In this document: positions 46,131 to 53,712 of the stretch, one piece after another
Layout of the letters: every line of letters begins with the position of its first letter
How positions within the stretch are numbered: position 1 is the first letter of the stretch
Assembly: GCA_934270565.1 (NCBI GenBank)
Contig: CAKQPR010000001.1
Span: 62,001-126,000, forward strand
Reading direction: 5' to 3'
Source: an uncultured Clostridia bacterium
Lineage (GTDB): Bacteria > Bacillota > Clostridia > Christensenellales > Pumilibacteraceae
Length of the DNA: 64,000 bases
Translations under genes and position numbers: made by a program
Notes under the pieces: model-generated
Databases searched by the model: none
The model's input: the letters and a program-made list of their open reading frames with translations, nothing else
Told to the model about the DNA's origin: nothing

Positions 46131-47345
46131 TTATTCGAGACCGAGCACCGATTTGATTTCGTCCGAAAGACGCTTGCCCGCGACTATGCTGTCCTCGACT
46201 ACGGGGTGTCCGCCTTTGTCGGCCGTAACGCCTTTGTTGAACCCGACCGCGCGGACGCACTCGAATTCCGTAAGCTGAGCCGCCGCGTTCGTCATAACCT
46301 TGTCGAGCCCCGCATTCGGAACCATAAGATTCGAGCACAGAATTACGGGCATATCGTAGCCGTACTTCTGTCCTATGACGTCCTTGACGAAATTCACGAC
46401 CGCGACCGTCAGCCCGCCGCTCGAATAGCGGTTTCCCTCGTCGTCCACAACTGTGCTGCCGTGTTTACTGTAAAGCAAATAGTCGTTCGTGCCGAGGTAA
46501 ACTACCACAACGCTCGGACGGTACGAATTGTAATCGTAGGGATAATCCGAAGCCGGAAGATCCACTGCAACGCTTTCGTAATTGTTCGATACCGTGTACG
46601 GATCGCCCGCTTTCCGATATTTAAGCGCGATGCCGCCTCTGCCGAACACTCTGAACGCCGCACCGAGGTTTTTGGCGCACTCGCCCGCATACGACTGAAA
46701 CACGTTCTGCGTTTCCTGCGTATAAGTCGCGCTGTCCTCTACAATGCCGTTCTCGTCCTTGTACTCACGCAGAACGCCTTCGCCGCAAGTGATCGAATCG
46801 CCGTAAAACTCGATGTCCACGCTCGGTTTCGCGGGCGCGGTAAGCAATTCGCCGTCCGTGGAAATTTCCGAAACTATCAGCCTGTCGCGGTTGGACGGCG
46901 TGCGTTTGAGCACCTTTACGGTGTGCTCGCCCTCATTAAGTCCGCTCACGATTGTGATTTTGTCGCGAAGCCCGCCCGAAGCTTCGGTTTTCAGAATACG
47001 CGCGTTAGAATCGGTTTCGCCGTCCACGAACACCGAAAACATACCGTTGGGGTACTTGGTGCCGCCCGAAAGCGTCTGCACTTCCGCAACGAGCTCCGTA
47101 CCGCGGAAACGCACCTCGAAGCCCGAAGCGCTGTTTATGAACATCACGCCGCCGAGGTCGGAACTGTAAAAAATTCTGCCGTAGGTGTTGACGTATTCCG
47201 AATAATCGGAAGCCGTTTCGGTGAGCGCGATTTTCGAAATCGGCTGAGGCTGTTGTTCGCCGCAACCGAACAGGCAGACGCCCGAAGTCACGGCAAGCGC
47301 GACCGCGAACAGCGCCGTTAAAATTCTCTTAATGCGAATTCTCAT
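46131..47345 (-). CDS. CE2-type SGNH acetylesterase lipoprotein
   Basis: The signal peptide ends in CLFGC, so Cys28 should be lipidated. A beta-sandwich domain follows (GFEVRFRGTELVAEV near residue 75), typical of the N-terminal half of carbohydrate esterase family 2. The SGNH hydrolase domain has the nucleophile Ser184 in YGDSITCGEG, VVVYLGTNDYLL, and a late histidine in GGHPVVEDS. CE2 enzymes remove acetyl groups from xylan, mannan or related glycans. The gene overlaps the preceding glycosidase by 4 bases and ends the operon. Confidence 0.86.
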   Translation of the reverse strand: MRIRIKRILTALFAVALAVTSGVCLFGCGEQQPQPISKIALTETASDYSEYVNTYGRIFYSSDLGGVMFINSASGFEVRFRGTELVAEVQTLSGGTKYPNGMFSVFVDGETDSNARILKTEASGGLRDKITIVSGLNEGEHTVKVLKRTPSNRDRLIVSEISTDGELLTAPAKPSVDIEFYGDSITCGEGVLREYKDENGIVEDSATYTQETQNVFQSYAGECAKNLGAAFRVFGRGGIALKYRKAGDPYTVSNNYESVAVDLPASDYPYDYNSYRPSVVVVYLGTNDYLLYSKHGSTVVDDEGNRYSSGGLTVAVVNFVKDVIGQKYGYDMPVILCSNLMVPNAGLDKVMTNAAAQLTEFECVRAVGFNKGVTADKGGHPVVEDSIVAGKRLSDEIKSVLGLE

Positions 47346-48457
47346 TTTTTTACTCCGTTCTTTCTGTCGCGTTCGTCCGCGAGGTCGCAGAACTTTTTAA
47401 TGGTTTTGATTTCCTTCACGTCGTAAGGCAAGCCGTTGAAATGATAAAGATCGTGCTGCCACAGTCTCAGATCGAGCGTCGAGCCCTCTTTGAGATAATC
47501 GACGAAATAGTTGCCCCATGGCTCGTAGGTCTGCGAATATCCCTGAATAAGTCCCCAGTGATACGAGCCGATGCGTTCGAGGTAGAAAAGCGGGAAAAGC
47601 TCCGCCACGTCGTTACCCGCGATACGGTTGAGCCACTCGTTGTTGATAAGCGGGCGGTCGTACTTCTCGCGAAGGTTTTCGATGATACGGATCATATTTT
47701 CGTAAGAACCGTAATAGTGGAACGTGATCACGTCGCTGAGCTCGAGCGCGCGTTTTTCGATGTCGCGGCGCGGCTCGGAAAAATCGTCCGTATAGCTCCA
47801 GCAATCGGCGGTAAGCGGCTGAATCGGATCGTAAGAACGGATAATTTCGAAGAACTTCTCCATCGCTTTAAGGCTCATATCGTAACGCCTGCCGTTCCCG
47901 GGTTCGTTCCAGACGTCCCAGATCTGAATTCTCGGATCGCGGGCGTACTTCGCGGCGAGCTCGTCCACCATTTTATAGTAGTACGGCTCGAACTCGGGAT
48001 CGTCGAGAAGGCAATAACCCGCGTCGTTGTAGCCTGCGGCGTGCGGACCCGCTTTTATGCCGCTGTGATAGCCCCAGTCCACCTTCTGTTCGCCGAAAAC
48101 GACGGGTTTGAAGCGATTTTTGGGAACGGTGCAGTCGTTTCCGAGCGTGAGCATAACTTTTATGTTGTGCTTATCGGCAAGATCGAGGTATTCTTCGAGG
48201 TTCGCCATAAACGAATCGTGCTCGTAATACCACACTTCGAACTGAATTATCGCGCGGACGGCGTTAAATCCCGTCTTTTCGGCGAGGTCGAATTCGTAAG
48301 CGATCTGATCAAAAACCTCTTTGTGGTTGTATTTCTGCCACATTGCGATACGGTTTACGCAATTCGACGGGTAGCCGTTGTACCCTCTGATCCACGGCTG
48401 AGAATTGTACCATTCCCACGCGCGTTCCTTACTCCACTGTCCTTTTGTGCAAGCCAT
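47342..48457 (-). CDS. Clan GH-A glycoside hydrolase, GH5-like
   Basis: The 371-residue TIM-barrel protein has the clan-A acid/base motif WDVWNEPG near residue 180 and a candidate nucleophile glutamate in LINNEW near 272, with NAVRAIIQFEVWYYEHD earlier. Its exact family could be GH5 or a close relative, so the substrate is open (beta-mannoside, beta-glucoside or beta-xyloside). It lacks a signal peptide and should act in the cytoplasm. I start it at the ATG at 48457, which has a GGAGG site; a longer frame to 48643 overlaps the GH2 gene. A 15-base direct repeat flanks the ribosome binding site. Confidence 0.8.
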   Translation of the reverse strand: MACTKGQWSKERAWEWYNSQPWIRGYNGYPSNCVNRIAMWQKYNHKEVFDQIAYEFDLAEKTGFNAVRAIIQFEVWYYEHDSFMANLEEYLDLADKHNIKVMLTLGNDCTVPKNRFKPVVFGEQKVDWGYHSGIKAGPHAAGYNDAGYCLLDDPEFEPYYYKMVDELAAKYARDPRIQIWDVWNEPGNGRRYDMSLKAMEKFFEIIRSYDPIQPLTADCWSYTDDFSEPRRDIEKRALELSDVITFHYYGSYENMIRIIENLREKYDRPLINNEWLNRIAGNDVAELFPLFYLERIGSYHWGLIQGYSQTYEPWGNYFVDYLKEGSTLDLRLWQHDLYHFNGLPYDVKEIKTIKKFCDLADERDRKNGVKK

Positions 48458-48485
48458 TTTATGCCTCCTGTGTCCTTTTGTGCAA
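48438..48485. repeat. 15-base direct repeat around a start codon
   Basis: TTGCACAAAAGGACA (minus strand) occurs at 48471-48485 and again at 48438-48452, 33 bases apart, bracketing the ribosome binding site and first codons of the GH5-like gene. Confidence 0.7.
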
Positions 48486-48504
48486 ACGAATTTTGCCTTG
48501 CAAA

Positions 48505-50283
48505 CTAAATTTTTTCGGCGCGCGTAACCGAGTTTATTTCGCGCATTTTTCCGATAGGAATTTTCGGCGTCCGATCGATTCCGAACAAGCCGTTCTGCTC
48601 CTGCATTACGTCGGTGAACTGCGTGTAGCAGTAGCCCTGACAATCTTTAAGTCCGACGATCGCGGCGGTGAGGTCGCGAACTCTGTTTACGAACGCCTCC
48701 TCGCTTTGCGCCTGCTCGCCGTAACCCCAGCCGCTCTGATCGCCCGCATACGCGACGCCTCCGTACTCGCTGATTATAACGGGTTGTCCGCCGTAGGAAA
48801 ATCCGTCGGCGAACGGCGCGCGGGTATGAAGGTCGAGCGGAAGTTTTCCGTCCATAAATCCCTGCATATCCGAATACGCGAGCTCGATCTCCTTGCCGCT
48901 CGGGGCGTAGTTGTGAAGAGTCGCGATATCTGTAATCGTATGTTCCCAGCCGTCGTTGGAAATGACGGGACGCGTCGGGTCGAGAGACTTGGTAAGATAG
49001 TAAAGCCCCGCGGTGAACGCCTGCATTTTTTCGTTGTCCGAGGTTTGCAGAACGCCCCAGCTCTCGTTAACGGGAACGTAAGCCATAAGCGAAAGATAGC
49101 CCTTGTACTGATTTACGATTTCCGCCCATTCGCGGGTCGCCTGCTCGGCGGAAGCCGCGGTGTAGTCGTAAAAGGCGGGCATTTCGAGCCAGAAGTAAAG
49201 CCCGAGCATATCGCAATAGTAATAGAACCGCTCGTCCTCGATCTTCTGATGAACGCGCACGCCGTTAAAGCCCGCTTCCTTTATAAGCTCGACGTCGCGC
49301 CGAAGCGCCTGTTCGTCGGGCGCGGTAAGATCGCCGCCCGCGAAGTAGCCCTGATCGAGAACCATTCTCATATACAGACAGGAAAGATAATTCAGTCTGA
49401 TTTCGTTGCCGCGGACGCGATAATCGACGAGTGCAACGTAACTGCCCGCGCGGTCGATTTCTTTTCCGTCCTTTTTAAGGATATATTCGACGTCGAAGAA
49501 CTGCCCGCTTCTGCCCGCGCTCCACGGTTTCATGGGAAGAACCTTGTTTTTAAGCGTAAGATCGAGCTTTATTTTACCGTAATCGGCGTCGCAGGTTACT
49601 TCGGTAGAACGAACGAATTCGCCGTCGAAGTAAAGGCGGGTTTCGAGCGAAAGACCGCTTTCGTAGCGCGGAAGGCGGTATTCTACGACCGCTTCGCATT
49701 CCGAATAGTTGCAAAGCGCGCTTACGCCGCCGATATAAACGTCTCCGACTTCTTCGAGCCAGACGGGCTTCCAGATACCGGTAGTGTCGGTATAAAAGCA
49801 GGAAATATTCTTTTCGACGTAGCGCTGTTTTCCTCTCACGGTGAGCGGTGAACGGCGGTCGGTGCATTTTACGACGAGAAGATTTTCGCCGCCGCGAACA
49901 TAATCGGTGAGGTCGAACGTAAAGCGCGCGTAGCCGCCCTTATGCGAGCCGAGACACTCACCGTTAAGCCAGACTTTGGTTTCGTAGTCCGCGCCCTCGA
50001 AGTTGATAAGCAGGCGTTTATTCGCTCTTTTAGCATAGTTAAACGTACGCGAATACCACACGGTTTCGTGTTTTTCGTCCGTGTTTATACCGCTCAAAGC
50101 GCACTGATACGCGAAAGGCACGTTGATTTTCAGGCTTTTTACTCCCGATTTATGCCATTTTCTGCGCTCGCCCGCGTTTTCGTCGTCGAACGCGAAATCC
50201 CATTCGCCGTCAAGCGGAACGAAACTATCGCGGACGAACCGAGGGCGGGGATAATTTTCCTTGTAGCATTTTGCGTGTTTCAT
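48505..50283 (-). CDS. GH2 family glycoside hydrolase
   Basis: The 592-residue protein has the three parts of a GH2 enzyme: an N-terminal jelly-roll (LLINFEGADYETKVWLNGECLG and GGENLLVVKCTDR), an immunoglobulin-like domain, and a TIM barrel with the acid/base in VPVNESWG near residue 406 and the nucleophile in ISEYGG near 503. The family includes beta-galactosidase, beta-mannosidase, beta-glucuronidase and arabinosidases; GH2 proteins of this short type are hard to assign. No signal peptide is seen. Its first base is the last base of the permease gene's stop region, so the genes are tightly coupled. Confidence 0.88.
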   Translation of the reverse strand: MKHAKCYKENYPRPRFVRDSFVPLDGEWDFAFDDENAGERRKWHKSGVKSLKINVPFAYQCALSGINTDEKHETVWYSRTFNYAKRANKRLLINFEGADYETKVWLNGECLGSHKGGYARFTFDLTDYVRGGENLLVVKCTDRRSPLTVRGKQRYVEKNISCFYTDTTGIWKPVWLEEVGDVYIGGVSALCNYSECEAVVEYRLPRYESGLSLETRLYFDGEFVRSTEVTCDADYGKIKLDLTLKNKVLPMKPWSAGRSGQFFDVEYILKKDGKEIDRAGSYVALVDYRVRGNEIRLNYLSCLYMRMVLDQGYFAGGDLTAPDEQALRRDVELIKEAGFNGVRVHQKIEDERFYYYCDMLGLYFWLEMPAFYDYTAASAEQATREWAEIVNQYKGYLSLMAYVPVNESWGVLQTSDNEKMQAFTAGLYYLTKSLDPTRPVISNDGWEHTITDIATLHNYAPSGKEIELAYSDMQGFMDGKLPLDLHTRAPFADGFSYGGQPVIISEYGGVAYAGDQSGWGYGEQAQSEEAFVNRVRDLTAAIVGLKDCQGYCYTQFTDVMQEQNGLFGIDRTPKIPIGKMREINSVTRAEKI

Positions 50284-51188
50284 CAGCCTTTGACACCTCC
50301 GACGGCAAGACCTTCGATAAAGAAGCGCTGGAACGCGATATAGATCACATAGAGCGGGATACTCGCGACGACCGCTCCCGCGAACGCCACGGGTTTGGGA
50401 AGCGAGGTATCCGAAGCGAGCGAACGCACCATAACCTGAAGGGTACGCGACGACGCGGTGGAAAGGTAGATGGACGGCGCGAGGTAATCGTTCCAGTTGC
50501 CGACGAACATAAAGATGACTTGCGCCGCGATCGCCGGTCCCATAAGGGGAACCATAATCGTGCTGTACTGGCGGAAGTACCCTGCTCCGTCAACCTTTGC
50601 CGCTTCGAAAATCGCGGAAGGAACGCTGCGCTGATACTGAACGAAGAAGAACATCATGGACACGCCGCCGAACAGCGAAGGCAGGATAAGCGGCCATAAC
50701 GTATCGACGAGTCCGAGGGTGTTATACGCGCGGTAAAGCGGAAGCATTACGCACGCATAAGGGATCATGAGCGCGCTGAGCTGGATCATAAGATGCAGGT
50801 CTCGGTGTTTCATATCCATTTTGGAGAACGCGAACGCCGACATACCCGAAACGAACACGCACACGGGAATCGTCGCGATTTCGACGATCATCGTATTGAG
50901 AAAGCCTTTGAAAAGGTTGTTACTCTGTTTGAAAACCTGCGCGTAGTTGCTCCACTGCGGAACTTCGGGGAAGATCCTGAGCGTGAAGGAATTCACTTCG
51001 TGCGCGTATTTGAGGCTGGACGTTACCATCCAGAAGAACGGGAACACGCAACTGAAACACACGACGCCGAGCACAAGGTAGATGATTGCGTAAGCCACGA
51101 CGTCCTTTGCGTGGACCGAAGCCGATTTTTCTTTGGATTTCGGCGCGAGGCAGGTGGCGGGAGCTTTTACGATTTCGTTATTTTCCAT
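50283..51188 (-). CDS. Sugar ABC transporter permease (MalG/CUT1 type)
   Basis: The 301-residue protein has six predicted membrane helices and the CUT1 coupling motif EAAKVDGAGYFRQYSTIMVPL near residues 195-215, which contacts the ATPase. The N terminus is a hydrophilic stretch before the first helix. It follows its partner permease by 9 bases. Together with the binding protein it forms an oligosaccharide importer. Confidence 0.93.
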   Translation of the reverse strand: MENNEIVKAPATCLAPKSKEKSASVHAKDVVAYAIIYLVLGVVCFSCVFPFFWMVTSSLKYAHEVNSFTLRIFPEVPQWSNYAQVFKQSNNLFKGFLNTMIVEIATIPVCVFVSGMSAFAFSKMDMKHRDLHLMIQLSALMIPYACVMLPLYRAYNTLGLVDTLWPLILPSLFGGVSMMFFFVQYQRSVPSAIFEAAKVDGAGYFRQYSTIMVPLMGPAIAAQVIFMFVGNWNDYLAPSIYLSTASSRTLQVMVRSLASDTSLPKPVAFAGAVVASIPLYVIYIAFQRFFIEGLAVGGVKG

Positions 51189-51197
51189 AATTCCCTC

Positions 51198-52184
51198 CTA
51201 CTCGCTGTAAACCCATTTGTCCGAGATCTTGAACTGCGCGAACGTGATGAGCATAATGCTGATCGAAAGGACGAACGAAGCCGCCGAAGCGAGCCCGTAA
51301 AAGCCCTTTCTTATGCCGTACTCCCAGATAAAGTACACGATCGTCTGCCCGCCCGAGTGTTTGTTTGCGAACACTTCGGAATCGACGTAAGATTGTAGAT
51401 TTCCGATAATGCCGGTGCAAAGAAGGTAGAAAAGCGTGGGCGAAATGAGCGGTATAGAAATCTTGAAGAACTGCGTGAAACGGTTCGCTCCGTCGATTTC
51501 GGCGGCTTCGTAATAGTCCTTGGAAACGGCTAAAAGTCCCGCTATACAGAGAATCATCGTTCTGCCGAGGCTTCCCCATACGGTCTTGATGATGATCGCG
51601 ACTTTGAGCCATACTTTATCCGTCATCCACGGAATATTCACGCCTAAAATCTGATTGACGATACCGTATTCGTTATCGAAAATGTACTGCCAGATGATCG
51701 CCATGGCGACAGCCGACGATACGACGGGAACGTAGATAAGTCCGCGGATTATTTTCGATCCGTAGATTTTGCGCCCCTGCGAAAGCAGAAACGCGATCAC
51801 GAGCCCGAAGAAAATTCCGAGAGGCACGCTGATAAGGAAAATAAGGTTGTTTTTTATCGCGTTGAAGAAGGTTTCGCGATACGTAAGGCTGGTAAACAGC
51901 GCCTTGTAGTTGTCAAAACCTATCCACAGTTTGTCTATCTGCGAAAAGAACGATTTGCCGGTGTCCGCGCCCGTGTAGTCGGTAAATCCGTACAGGAGCG
52001 CCGCGAGAAGCGGCAGAAGCGTAAAGATAAACAGACCGACGTACTTCACGGAAATAAACGCAAGCGCGGTAAGATGTTCTTTTTGTTTGAGTTTGCTCGT
52101 TCCCTTTTTCGGCGCGGGGGCGAGAGCCGTGCTCCCTCCCCCTGCCGTTTCGGTTGCGTTTGCGACGTTTTCGTAAGCGGTCAT
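51198..52184 (-). CDS. Sugar ABC transporter permease (MalF/CUT1 type)
   Basis: I start it at the ATG at 52184, which has a GGAGGG site; the upstream reading to 52280 runs into the binding-protein gene. The 328-residue protein has a charged N-terminal segment, six membrane helices and the coupling motif EAAEIDGANRFTQFFKISIPL near residue 240. It pairs with the next gene's product. Confidence 0.93.
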   Translation of the reverse strand: MTAYENVANATETAGGGSTALAPAPKKGTSKLKQKEHLTALAFISVKYVGLFIFTLLPLLAALLYGFTDYTGADTGKSFFSQIDKLWIGFDNYKALFTSLTYRETFFNAIKNNLIFLISVPLGIFFGLVIAFLLSQGRKIYGSKIIRGLIYVPVVSSAVAMAIIWQYIFDNEYGIVNQILGVNIPWMTDKVWLKVAIIIKTVWGSLGRTMILCIAGLLAVSKDYYEAAEIDGANRFTQFFKISIPLISPTLFYLLCTGIIGNLQSYVDSEVFANKHSGGQTIVYFIWEYGIRKGFYGLASAASFVLSISIMLITFAQFKISDKWVYSE

Positions 52185-52212
52185 TCGTACCCTCCGATTT
52201 TCTTGCGATTTT

Positions 52213-53697
52213 TTACATTCTTTCAAGTCTGCGGGCATCCTTGTCGAGCGCTTCCTGCATTGTGGGCTTGTGAGCCGCAAGAAGGTCTCTTACGTTCGCC
52301 CAGCTGCCGTTGGTCGATTTCCAGAACGAATTGTCGGACATATACTTGTTGAGGTTCGTCTGCCAAGTGTCGGAGAAGGTATACGAAGCGGCGCGGTATT
52401 TTGCGGTAACTTTATCGGTCTCGCTCGTGCCGTTTATACAATCGACCCAGACTCCGCGATGAACGGGATTTCTGTCCTCCATAAGTTCGAGCGTATCCTC
52501 GACGTATTCGGTAGCGACTTCCTTGATGTTGGGAATACACTGTCCGCTCGAATACTGATCGCGCTGAGACTCCTTGCTTGCCGAGAGATACTTGACGAGC
52601 TCGAGAGCCGCGTCCTTATACTTGCAGGTGCGCGAAATCGCGTAGCACATACCTCCCATGTACGCGGTCGAAACCGCGCCTTCCGCGTCGCCGCAAAGCA
52701 CGGGGAGAATATCCCAAGTGAATTTTTTCTCGTTGCTGTCGGCGTCGATTTCCGTCCAGTAGGTCTTTTGTTTCCACGGACCTGCGTAGAAGAAGATCGA
52801 ACGACCCTGTTTGAACTGACTTTCGCCGCTCTGCGAGCTCGTGCCCGATTCGGGAATAATGCCTTCTTTATAAAGGTTCTGAACGAACTGAACCGCGGCT
52901 ACGAAGTTGTCCGAATCGATCGCGGCGGTTCTGCCGGTATCGTCGGTGAAGTAGTTGGCGTTGTTCGAGTAGATAGCGCTTTCGAGGTCGTAGCCCGAGC
53001 ATACCGCCTGATTTGCGCCGAGCTTAGTTTTGAGCTTTTTGCCGAGCGCGAGGAATTCGGCGAATTTCATCGGATCGGTCGTGCTCGTAACGCGGTCGAG
53101 GTCGATCTTGTCGGCTTCGGCGGCGGTCGCGTTATACGCGGCTACCGTACTTTCGAGAAGGTCCTTGTTGTAGCAAAGCGCGTAAGGTCCCTGATCCTTG
53201 GGAAGTCCGTAAAGCGCGGCGTTGTCCGATTTGCCTACCTTTTTCGTCTCGTGGTCGAAGTAGTAAACTTCGTAAGCGTTTTCGTACAGTCCCGCAAGGA
53301 GTTCGTCGCTGACGTGCGGACGAATGTTGGCAAGCTTGCCGCTCGCCGCATACGAAGTGAATTTCGCGTTGGAGAGCATGAACACGTCGGGAAGGCTGTT
53401 TCCCATGCCGTCGAGCGTGGTTTTGTACGCTTCGGCGTCGGTTTTCCAGCCGATCGGGATCTTAACCATTATGTTCTGGTGGGCGTCGTTGAATTTTTTG
53501 ATGTAGTTGGTGTAGTTGATCTCTTCCGAGCCCTCGTCTCTGCCCCAGAATTCGATCTGAACGAGGTCGTTGTGTTTGAGCGATTCCCAGTCCTCGCCCG
53601 TTCCGTCATCGGGCGTGGTGTTCCCGCCGCAACCGGTGAGCGCCGCGAACGCCGTTACGAGCGCGAGCGATATTGCCGCTAATTTTCTGAATTTCAT
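52213..53697 (-). CDS. Sugar-binding lipoprotein of an ABC importer
   Basis: The 494-residue protein is a family-1 extracellular solute-binding protein. Its signal peptide ends in AALTGC, giving lipidated Cys23, followed by a short acidic linker. The body has the expected VQIEFWGRDEGSEE start, FAEFLALGKKLK and a long C-terminal domain. It captures the oligosaccharides imported by the two permeases encoded next. No ATPase gene is nearby, so a shared MsmK-type ATPase elsewhere is expected. Confidence 0.92.
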   Translation of the reverse strand: MKFRKLAAISLALVTAFAALTGCGGNTTPDDGTGEDWESLKHNDLVQIEFWGRDEGSEEINYTNYIKKFNDAHQNIMVKIPIGWKTDAEAYKTTLDGMGNSLPDVFMLSNAKFTSYAASGKLANIRPHVSDELLAGLYENAYEVYYFDHETKKVGKSDNAALYGLPKDQGPYALCYNKDLLESTVAAYNATAAEADKIDLDRVTSTTDPMKFAEFLALGKKLKTKLGANQAVCSGYDLESAIYSNNANYFTDDTGRTAAIDSDNFVAAVQFVQNLYKEGIIPESGTSSQSGESQFKQGRSIFFYAGPWKQKTYWTEIDADSNEKKFTWDILPVLCGDAEGAVSTAYMGGMCYAISRTCKYKDAALELVKYLSASKESQRDQYSSGQCIPNIKEVATEYVEDTLELMEDRNPVHRGVWVDCINGTSETDKVTAKYRAASYTFSDTWQTNLNKYMSDNSFWKSTNGSWANVRDLLAAHKPTMQEALDKDARRLERM

Positions 53698-53712
53698 ATT
53701 TTTACCCTCCTG

